Source: Chloroflexi bacterium RBG_16_72_14
GTDB taxonomy: Bacteria; Chloroflexota; Limnocylindria; Limnocylindrales; CSP1-4
NCBI GenBank assembly: GCA_001797035.1
Contig: MGOE01000104.1
Span: 1-13,304, forward strand
Reading direction: 5' to 3'
DNA: 13,304 nt
Part shown: positions 7,577-12,574 of the stretch, piece after piece
Layout of the letters: each line of letters starts with the position of its first letter
Position numbering within the stretch: position 1 is the stretch's first letter
The notes under the pieces: model-generated
The model's database searches: none
The model's input: only the letters and a program-made list of their open reading frames with translations
Told to the model about the DNA's origin: nothing
Translations under genes and position numbers: made by a program

Positions 7577-7610
7577 CGCTTGACATTCAAGCGACTCGAA
7601 GGTCTACGCT
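7577..7610 (+). promoter_or_regulatory. MerR-class promoter and operator for the MerR-ArsC gene, predicted leaderless
   Basis: A consensus -35, TTGACA (7580-7585), is followed 19 bases later by the -10-like TACGCT (7605-7610). A long 19-base spacer is the hallmark of promoters activated by MerR-family proteins. Two palindromes overlap here. One is perfect, CGCTTGA-CAT-TCAAGCG (7577-7593). The other fills the spacer, GACATTCAAG-CGA-CTCGAAGGTC (7582-7604), with 8 of 10 arm positions pairing, as MerR operators usually do. Only six bases separate the -10 from the ATG, so transcription should start at or next to the A of the start codon, and no usable Shine-Dalgarno precedes it. Confidence 0.6.
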
Positions 7611-7616
7611 TGGGAC

Positions 7617-8447
7617 ATGAAGGTATCGGAGCTTTCTCGTCTCGCCGGCACGGCGCCCTCGGCGGTCCGCTGGTACGAGGCGGTGGGCGTGCTGCCTCCG
7701 GCCGGACGGCAGGCGAACGGCTACCGCGAGTACGGCGAGGGCGACCTGGCCCGGCTCCGGCTGGTGGTCGCGCTCCGGCGCCTGGGACTCGCGCCCGTGG
7801 ACGCCGGCCGCCTCGCCGGCCTGTGCCTCGAGCGCGGGTCCATCGACCGGGACCTCGCCCCGGTGCTGGCCGAGCAGCGGGCGGCGATCGCGCGCCAGCG
7901 CGAGGACCTGGACCGCCTCGAGGGCGAGCTGCTGGACCTCGAGATGACCGTCGCGGCCGCAGGTCGCGCGGCCCGAAAGGAGCTCGCCGTGACCCCGATC
8001 CGCGTCCTGTTCGTGTGCACCCACAACTCCGCGCGCAGCCAGATCGCCGAGGCCCTGCTCCGGCGCTACGGTGGTGCCGACTTCGAGGTCCATTCCGCCG
8101 GTACCGAGGCGACCCGGGTCAATCCGTACGCCATTCGTGTCCTCGCGGAGCAGGGGATCGACTGGTCGCAGGCCCGGAGCAAGGTCATCACCGAGTTCCT
8201 CGACCAGGAGTTCGACTACGTCATCACGGTCTGCGACCGCGCCCGCGAGACGTGCCCGGTGTTCCCGGGGTCCACCAACACCCTGCACTGGGGGCTCGAT
8301 GACCCGTCCGAGGTGGAGGGGACGGAGGAGGAGCGACTGGCCGCCTTCCGGCGCACCGAGCTCGAGGTGTCGACCCGGCTGCGGCCGTTCATCGAGGTCG
8401 CCCTGCGGGCTGCCGGGCGTCCGCGGGGTTCGGCCGCCGTCACCTGA
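7617..8447 (+). CDS. MerR-family regulator fused to thioredoxin-type arsenate reductase (ArsC)
   Basis: The 276-residue product has two parts. Residues 1-70 are a MerR winged helix-turn-helix (MKVSELSRLAGTAPSAVRWYE, then NGYREYGEGDLARLRLV), followed by a charged dimerisation helix at about 75-110 (QRAAIARQREDLDRLEGELL). Residues 125-265 are a low-molecular-weight-phosphatase-fold arsenate reductase: the P-loop is CTHNSAR (C134 to R140), VCDRARETC supplies C206 and C213, and HWGLDDP supplies D229. Counted from V125 these are C10, C82, C89 and D105, exactly the catalytic set of the thioredoxin-coupled ArsC from S. aureus plasmid pI258. The MerR part has one cysteine (C70) and lacks the usual C-terminal metal-binding cysteines, so how it senses an inducer is unclear; the ArsC domain may do it. 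The ATG at 7617 is chosen because a canonical MerR N terminus begins there. An in-frame GTG with a strong ribosome-binding site lies at 7989. It is divergent from the ars operon and convergent with the AmmeMemoRadiSam B gene, 8 bases away. Confidence 0.9.
   Translation: MKVSELSRLAGTAPSAVRWYEAVGVLPPAGRQANGYREYGEGDLARLRLVVALRRLGLAPVDAGRLAGLCLERGSIDRDLAPVLAEQRAAIARQREDLDRLEGELLDLEMTVAAAGRAARKELAVTPIRVLFVCTHNSARSQIAEALLRRYGGADFEVHSAGTEATRVNPYAIRVLAEQGIDWSQARSKVITEFLDQEFDYVITVCDRARETCPVFPGSTNTLHWGLDDPSEVEGTEEERLAAFRRTELEVSTRLRPFIEVALRAAGRPRGSAAVT
7976..7991 (+). promoter_or_regulatory. Internal ribosome-binding site and GTG start for free ArsC
   Basis: AAAGGAG (7976-7982) is a near-perfect Shine-Dalgarno placed 6 bases before an in-frame GTG (7989-7991), codon 125 of the fusion. 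Initiation here would give a 152-residue ArsC whose catalytic cysteine is residue 10, the family's standard position. In the fusion frame the same bases encode the linker residues Arg-Lys-Glu. Confidence 0.6.
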
Positions 8448-8462
8448 CCCCGGCGTCAGGTG
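8441..8462. terminator. Bidirectional hairpin overlapping both stop codons
   Basis: CACCTGAC (8441-8448) and GTCAGGTG (8455-8462) form a perfect 8-bp stem with a 6-base loop CCCGGC. The TGA of the MerR-ArsC gene (8445-8447) and the minus-strand TGA of the AmmeMemoRadiSam B gene (8458-8456) both lie in the arms. There is no T tract, so a shared hairpin terminator or mRNA 3'-end stabiliser is inferred from symmetry and position. Confidence 0.5.
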
Positions 8463-9394
8463 TCGAACCTGACCGCCAGGTAGCCCACGGTCCGATCCGC
8501 CGGGCCGCCCGCATCCGCAGAGGTGGCGGAGGCAAGCCGCACCGCCCGCGTCGCGCCCATCGCCCGCAGCGCCGCCAGGCCGAGCACGGCCGGCTCGATC
8601 CCGCACATCCCACAGGCGAGGCCCCGCGTCCCGGCGGACCGGACCGCGTCTTCGCGCTCGGCGAGGTCGTCGGGATCCACGGCCAGGATCGGCGGCAGGA
8701 GCGCCTCCGTCACGCGCTCGCAGGCGGCTGCCGCCGGGTAGTGCGCCATGTCGGTGCTGATCGCGAGCACGACCGGCTCGCCGGTCGCGCGCCGGCCTGC
8801 GAGGAGCTCGCCGAGTCGCCGCCCCGCGTCTACCGCCCAGGGTCCCCGGCAGGACACAGAGAGCGGGACGATGCGCGCGCCGGGTGCCACGGCCTGGAGC
8901 AGGGGCAGCTGGATCTCGATGGAGTGCTCGAGGTCATGGGCCTCGCGGTCCACGAGGAACGGCGGTCCCAGCCCCGTGACGGCGGCGGCGAGGCCCTCAT
9001 CGACCGCAATGTCGCCCAGCGGCGTCCGCCACGCGCCCGACGGCCAGGCGGCCACGCCGTCGAGCCAGGCGGCCCCGTGGTTCGTCCCCAGCAGGACCAC
9101 GACCGGCGGCGTGGCTCCGGCGGCAGGCGAGGCACCGGCGCCGGCGGCAGGCGAGAGCCGGCTCCAGGCCGCCGCTGCCGTGACGCCCGAGTACACCAGG
9201 CCGGCATGCGGGACCAGGAGGCCGGCCGGCAGGACGGCGCGTGCCGGCTCGTCCACGGCCGGCAGCCGATCTGCGGCCCGGAGGAGCCCGTCCAGGAGCC
9301 CGCGGAGGCGGTCGGCGGCGGCCGGATAGAACGAGCCCGAGACCGCCGGCTCGCGGAGCCGCCCCGTGACCGAACCTTCGACCCAGTGGGTCAT
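8456..9394 (-). CDS. amrB: AmmeMemoRadiSam system protein B (MEMO1 family)
   Basis: The 312-residue product has the MEMO landmarks in order: REPAVSGSFYP (14-24), VPHAGLVYSG (61-70, H63), LLGTNHG (101-107, H106), HDLEHSIEIQLPLL (153-166), STDMAHY (213-219, D215 and H218), and ACGMCGIEP (260-268, C261 and C264). Human MEMO1 uses three histidines and a cysteine in a metal site, and H63, H106, H218 and C261 or C264 are the natural equivalents here. The fold is related to class III extradiol dioxygenases. A long Ala/Gly/Pro insert at 80-96 is unusual and looks like a flexible loop. The start ATG at 9394 has AGGTGAGG ahead and overlaps the stop of the radical SAM gene (ATGA, 9391-9394). Its reaction is not known to me; co-occurrence with the radical SAM and AMMECR1-domain proteins defines the set. 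Confidence 0.9.
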   Translation of the reverse strand: MTHWVEGSVTGRLREPAVSGSFYPAAADRLRGLLDGLLRAADRLPAVDEPARAVLPAGLLVPHAGLVYSGVTAAAAWSRLSPAAGAGASPAAGATPPVVVLLGTNHGAAWLDGVAAWPSGAWRTPLGDIAVDEGLAAAVTGLGPPFLVDREAHDLEHSIEIQLPLLQAVAPGARIVPLSVSCRGPWAVDAGRRLGELLAGRRATGEPVVLAISTDMAHYPAAAACERVTEALLPPILAVDPDDLAEREDAVRSAGTRGLACGMCGIEPAVLGLAALRAMGATRAVRLASATSADAGGPADRTVGYLAVRFDT

Positions 9395-10455
9395 GTCCTC
9401 ACCTCGGTCCGTGCCAGCCCGACCCCCTCGAGCGCCCGTCCGCATGCCGGACAGGCGCCCGCGCCCGTCAGCAGCGACCGGCTCCGGTAGCCGGTGCGTT
9501 CGATCACCACGTGCCCGCAGCCCGCGCAGCGCGTGTCCTCCAGCCCCAGCTCGGGGGCGTTGCCGACGTAGACGTGCTGGAGGCCCGCCTCGCGGCCGAT
9601 CGCGGCCGCCCGGGCGAGCGTCGCCCGGGGCGTGGGCGGGACGTCGAGCATCCGGTGGGCCGGGAAGAACCGGCTCACGTGCCACGGGGTCGCCGGCCCG
9701 AGCGTGTCCACGACCCAGCGCGTGAGCGCCCGCAGCTCGGCGTCGGAGTCGTTGTGGCCGGGGATCACGAGCGTGGTGACCTCGAGCCAGATCCCTGCCC
9801 GGCGCATCGCGACGATCGCCTCGAGCACGTGCGCGAGGCGCGCCCCGCACAGCCGCCGGTAGAAGGCGTCGTCGAACGACTTGAGGTCCACGTTCGCGGC
9901 GTCGAGGATCCCGGCCAGCAGGCCGACCGCCTCGGGTGTCGCGTAGCCATCGGTGATGAACAGGTTGCGCAGACCGGCGGCGCGCGCGAGGCGGCCCGTG
10001 TCGAGCGCGTACTCGAGGAACACCGTCGGCTCGACGTAGGTGTAGGCGATCGACGACGCGCTGGCCCGCCGGGCCGCGGTCACGACGGCCTCCGGGGACA
10101 TCGGGCGCTGCGGGATGTCGAGACCCAGGCGCGGCGCCTGGGCGATCTCCCAGTTCTGGCAGAACGTGCAGTGGAACGGGCAGCCGACGGTGGCGATCGA
10201 GTAGGCGAGCGATCCGGGGTCGACGTGGAACAGCGGCTTCTTCTCGATCGGGTCGAGGCCCGCGGCGGCCACCGCCCCGTACGCGAGGCAGACCAGCTGC
10301 CCTGCGCGGTTCTCGCGCACGCCGCAGATCCCGCGCCGGCCCGGCCGGACAAGGCACCGGTGGGCGCACACGCCACAGCGCACGCTGCCATCGGGCAGCG
10401 CGGTCGCGAGGACGGTGGGGACCGGATCGCTCCGGGTTCGTTCCAGCAGCGGCAT
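9391..10455 (-). CDS. amrS: AmmeMemoRadiSam system radical SAM enzyme
   Basis: The 354-residue product contains the radical SAM motif CPFHCTFC (C92, C96, C99) after TVG, and a glycine-radical-activase-like core (ITDGYATPE at 167-175, NVDLKSF at 188-194, HNDSDAELRAL at 234-244). Two extra cysteine groups flank it. The N-terminal one is C27, C30, C34 and C44 (CGVCAHRC, GICGVR); the C-terminal zinc-ribbon-like one is C310, C313, C335 and C338. This flanking pattern separates it from plain pyruvate formate-lyase activases, for which it is often mis-named. It should cleave S-adenosylmethionine to a 5'-deoxyadenosyl radical; the substrate is unknown. The start ATG at 10455 has GGAG (10462-10465) 6 bases upstream. 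It is the first gene of a two-gene minus-strand unit with protein B and is divergent from protein A. Confidence 0.92.
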   Translation of the reverse strand: MPLLERTRSDPVPTVLATALPDGSVRCGVCAHRCLVRPGRRGICGVRENRAGQLVCLAYGAVAAAGLDPIEKKPLFHVDPGSLAYSIATVGCPFHCTFCQNWEIAQAPRLGLDIPQRPMSPEAVVTAARRASASSIAYTYVEPTVFLEYALDTGRLARAAGLRNLFITDGYATPEAVGLLAGILDAANVDLKSFDDAFYRRLCGARLAHVLEAIVAMRRAGIWLEVTTLVIPGHNDSDAELRALTRWVVDTLGPATPWHVSRFFPAHRMLDVPPTPRATLARAAAIGREAGLQHVYVGNAPELGLEDTRCAGCGHVVIERTGYRSRSLLTGAGACPACGRALEGVGLARTEVRT

Positions 10456-10589
10456 GGACGGCTCCGGGCCAAGTCTCTCGCGTCGGGTGCCGGCGCCACA
10501 GTGCCGGCCGGTCCCGAATCGAGGCGCAATCGCTCTCGGTTCCGGCCGGGCACGCGAGCAGGATCGGGTCGTCGCGAAGGAGCGATGTG
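10456..10589. promoter_or_regulatory. Divergent control region of the AmmeMemoRadiSam genes
   Basis: This 134-base gap separates the radical SAM gene (minus) from the AMMECR1-domain gene (plus) and must hold both promoters. It contains a direct repeat GTGCCGGC (10487-10494 and 10501-10508, 14-base period) and an inverted repeat, GTGCCGGCCGG (10501-10511) against CCGGCCGGGCAC (10542-10553), with one bulged base and a 30-base spacer. No convincing -35/-10 pair is visible on either strand. A regulator site is possible but the motifs are GC-rich and could be chance. Confidence 0.4.
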
Positions 10590-11228
10590 ATGGCGCCTAC
10601 CCTCGAATCTCCGTCCACGACCCTCGACGAGGCCGGCCTGCCGCCGCCGGTCACCCTCACGCCAGACGAGCGGGCGGCGCTGCTCGACATCGCCCGCGTC
10701 GCCGTCGCCGTCGCCGTTCGCGCCGCGCCCGTGGGCGGGCTCCGGGACGCGCTGGCCCGCCACCCTGCGATCGGACGGCGCGCCGCCGCGTTCGTCACGC
10801 TCACCGAGGACGGCGAGCTCCGGGGCTGCGTGGGTCACATGGACGCGGGCACGCCGGTGGCCGATTCGGTCGTCGAGGCCGCGAACTGGGCCGCCCTCGG
10901 CGACCCGCGATTCCCGAGCGTCCGTGCGCAGGAGCTGCCGCGCCTCCACCTCGAGGTGTCCGTCCTCGGACCGCTGGTCCTCCAGGCGGATGCGTCGCGC
11001 TGGCGACTGGGCATCGACGGCATCGTCGTGGAACGCGGGAGCCGGCGGGGACTGCTGCTGCCGGAGGTCGGCCCGATGCTGGGCCACGACCGGACGGCGA
11101 TGCTGGACACCGCCTGCCTCAAGGCCGGCCTGCCTGCCGGCGCCTGGCGCGACCCGGGCACGACCCTGTACGCGTTCCGGACCGACCGGTTCGGCGGCCC
11201 GGCGACCGTCGACGCCCCGGAGGCGTAG
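10590..11228 (+). CDS. amrA: AmmeMemoRadiSam system protein A (AMMECR1 domain)
   Basis: The 212-residue product has the AMMECR1 signature LRGCVG (77-82) within AAFVTLTEDGELRGCVGHM, then ANWAALGDPRFPSV (98-111), LHLEVSVLGP (119-128), a GIDGIVVERGSRRGLLLPEV block (141-160) and CLKAGLPAGAWRDPGTTLYAF near the end. The domain is about 185 residues; the first 20 are a disordered leader. The conserved cysteine C80 and following glycine are the most invariant part of the family, whose molecular function is not established to my knowledge. AAGGAG (10577-10582) favours the ATG at 10590 (7-base spacing) over the adjacent GTG at 10587 (4-base spacing). It diverges from the radical SAM/protein B pair and is followed 26 bases later by the DUF2461 gene. 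Confidence 0.9.
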   Translation: MAPTLESPSTTLDEAGLPPPVTLTPDERAALLDIARVAVAVAVRAAPVGGLRDALARHPAIGRRAAAFVTLTEDGELRGCVGHMDAGTPVADSVVEAANWAALGDPRFPSVRAQELPRLHLEVSVLGPLVLQADASRWRLGIDGIVVERGSRRGLLLPEVGPMLGHDRTAMLDTACLKAGLPAGAWRDPGTTLYAFRTDRFGGPATVDAPEA

Positions 11229-11254
11229 ACTCGGGCCCGCCCGGAGGTGCCCGA

Positions 11255-11977
11255 ATGTCCAGCTCCGCGTCCTTCCCCGGCTTCTCGCCCGACGCGATCC
11301 AGTTCCTCGTCGACCTCGCGCTCAACAACGAGCGGGCGTGGTTCATGCCGCGCAAGGCCGAGTACGAGCGGCTGCTCAAGGGGCCGATGGAGCAGCTCTG
11401 CATCGCGCTTGATGAGCTGTTTCGGGCGCGCAGCATCCCGCTCCGCGCGGACCCCGCGAAGTCGCCGTTCCGGATCTACCGAGACGTCCGGTTCTCCAAG
11501 GACAAGCGTCCCTACAAGACCGCGGTAGCGGCAAGTTTCGCCTGGGCCGGCGGCGAGGGCGATGTCGCGGAGGGCCGATCGCACGCCGAGAACGTCCACG
11601 CGAGCGGCGGCTACTTCCACCTCCAGCCTGGCGAGATCTACCTCGGCGGCGGCGTCTGGCACCCGGAGCCGTCGTGGCTTGCGGCGTTCCGCCAGCGGGT
11701 CGCGAACCGCACGAACGAGTTTCTGGCGATCGTTGAGGAGCCGGCGTTCGTCAAGACGTTCGGTGCGGTCAGTGACGACGGCGAGTCGCTGAAGCGCGTA
11801 CCCGCGGGCTACCCGGCCGACCATCCAGCGGCCGATCTACTCCGGAAGAAGAACGTCACGTTCGGCCGACGACTCTCAGATGACGAGGCGCTCAGCCCGC
11901 GGCTGCCCGAGGTCCTCGCCGACGCGTTCGCCGTCGGCACGCCGCTGATGCGCTACCTGGCCGGCGTCCAGCCGTAG
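11255..11977 (+). CDS. DUF2461 / TIGR02453 family protein
   Basis: The 240-residue product matches this conserved family along its whole length. Its landmarks are FLVDLALNNERAWF (17-30), then YERLLKGP, the signature FRIYRDVRFSKDKRPYKT (72-89), SGGYFHLQPGEIYLGGGVWHPEP (117-139), and LKRVPAGYPADHPAADLLRKKN (179-200). The function of the family is unknown to me; no catalytic residue is established, although the Arg/Lys/Asp-rich RDVRFSKDKRPYK block is the obvious candidate active or binding surface. The protein is soluble and cytoplasmic by appearance. The start is the ATG at 11255 with GGAGG (11243-11247) at 7-base spacing; the frame extends far upstream through the AMMECR1 gene, but that extension is a shadow. 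A TAGACT hexamer at 11226-11231, using the preceding gene's stop codon, could be its -10, or the gene could be read through from upstream. Confidence 0.88.
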   Translation: MSSSASFPGFSPDAIQFLVDLALNNERAWFMPRKAEYERLLKGPMEQLCIALDELFRARSIPLRADPAKSPFRIYRDVRFSKDKRPYKTAVAASFAWAGGEGDVAEGRSHAENVHASGGYFHLQPGEIYLGGGVWHPEPSWLAAFRQRVANRTNEFLAIVEEPAFVKTFGAVSDDGESLKRVPAGYPADHPAADLLRKKNVTFGRRLSDDEALSPRLPEVLADAFAVGTPLMRYLAGVQP

Positions 11978-12092
11978 GCGCCCTGCAACACGAACATCGC
12001 CGCGAGCTTCCCGTGGGTGGAGGCTGCCACGGCCGGCGACGCCGCGGCCACGGACGAGGCACGGCCGCGCGCCCGGCCCGCGCCCGGCCTGC

Positions 12093-12104
12093 GATACTCC
12101 GCCC
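12093..12104 (+). promoter_or_regulatory. Extended -10 promoter for a leaderless small membrane protein gene
   Basis: TGCGATACT (12090-12098) is an extended -10 (TGn plus GATACT). It ends 6 bases before the ATG at 12105, the same spacing as at the MerR-ArsC gene. No Shine-Dalgarno lies between, so a leaderless transcript is likely. No -35 is evident in the GC-rich stretch before it. The rest of the 127-base gap (11978-12104) holds only GC-rich short repeats. Confidence 0.4.
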
Positions 12105-12335
12105 ATGACGCTCCACCCCAACCCGCCCCGACTCGTCACGGTGGGGCTCGCGGTCGCCCTGGGCGCGATCGGGTTCGTGTACGCCTGGCCGCTGGACGGC
12201 CTGATCCCGGTCCTCCAGCCGGTCGCCGACCTCGCAGCCGGGCTCGGGCTCACGCCGGACCGCGAGCTGGGCTACCTCGCCATGTTCTCATCGGCCTGCC
12301 TCCTGGTGGCCGGATCACTGCTGCCCGGGATCTAA
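12105..12335 (+). CDS. Small two-helix membrane protein
   Basis: The 76-residue product has a short N terminus (MTLHPNPPR) and two hydrophobic segments, about 10-29 (VTVGLAVALGAIGFVYAW) and 56-74 (GYLAMFSSACLLVAGSLL), joined by a polar loop. It ends in LLPGI. I do not recognise the family. There is no signal-peptide cleavage site, so both helices probably stay in the membrane. The next gene, 3 bases on, encodes another two-helix protein that ends in VVRGI; the last 22 residues of the two share 8 identities, so they may be diverged duplicates or partners. Stop codon TAA, unlike most neighbours. It is credible because of the membrane pattern, the promoter-like sequence directly upstream and the tight tandem arrangement. 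Confidence 0.65.
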   Translation: MTLHPNPPRLVTVGLAVALGAIGFVYAWPLDGLIPVLQPVADLAAGLGLTPDRELGYLAMFSSACLLVAGSLLPGI

Positions 12336-12338
12336 CCG

Positions 12339-12512
12339 ATGAACCGCACCAACTTCGCGCCCACCGCGCGGACCATCATCGTGGCCCTGGTGCTCATGGT
12401 GGTCGGTCTGCTCGGCACCTACGGCGCCGTGCTCCCGAACCAGGTGGGCGTGCTCGCGTTCGCCGGCGCCATCGCGCTGCTCCTCCTGGGCATGGTCGTG
12501 CGCGGGATCTAG
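12339..12512 (+). CDS. Very small two-helix membrane protein
   Basis: A 57-residue frame with two hydrophobic segments, about 11-32 (RTIIVALVLMVVGLLGTYGA) and 36-53 (VGVLAFAGAIALLLLGMV), separated by a short PNQ turn, ending VVRGI. Both termini are probably on the same side of the membrane; the N terminus MNRTNFAPTAR is polar and basic. I know no family for it. It starts 3 bases after the stop of the preceding small membrane protein gene and lacks a good ribosome-binding site, so it is probably translated by coupling. Confidence 0.6.
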   Translation: MNRTNFAPTARTIIVALVLMVVGLLGTYGAVLPNQVGVLAFAGAIALLLLGMVVRGI

Positions 12513-12574
12513 GTTCGCAGCGCGGGGAGCCCAGCGATGCGCGATCTGCATGCGACGGAGGCCGGCTGACGACG

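Noticed and set aside
7444..7590. A longer Acr3 start (ATG at 7512, GTG at 7479 or an ATG at 7590)
   Set aside because: None has a ribosome-binding site, the extra residues are not membrane-like, and they would place the operator palindrome and part of the divergent promoter inside the gene. N-terminal sequencing would settle it.
9395..10804. The N-terminal extension of the AmmeMemoRadiSam B frame to 782 codons
   Set aside because: It overlaps the radical SAM gene and the start of protein A in another frame. The MEMO domain begins right after the ATG at 9394, which has a good ribosome-binding site.
10415..11254. The upstream extension of the DUF2461 frame to 520 codons
   Set aside because: It reads through protein A in another frame as low-complexity Arg/Gly sequence; the family match starts after the ATG at 11255, which has GGAGG upstream.
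11978..12104. GC-rich hairpins after the DUF2461 gene (for example CGGC-GAC-GCCG within GGCCG...CGGCC)
   Set aside because: The stems are only 4-5 bp, no T tract follows, and several alternative pairings are equally good, so I do not call a terminator.
12537..12569. A 10-codon frame starting at the ATG at 12537, before the AlkZ-like gene
   Set aside because: It is very short, has no conserved feature or ribosome-binding site, and such frames are expected by chance; a leader-peptide role cannot be supported.
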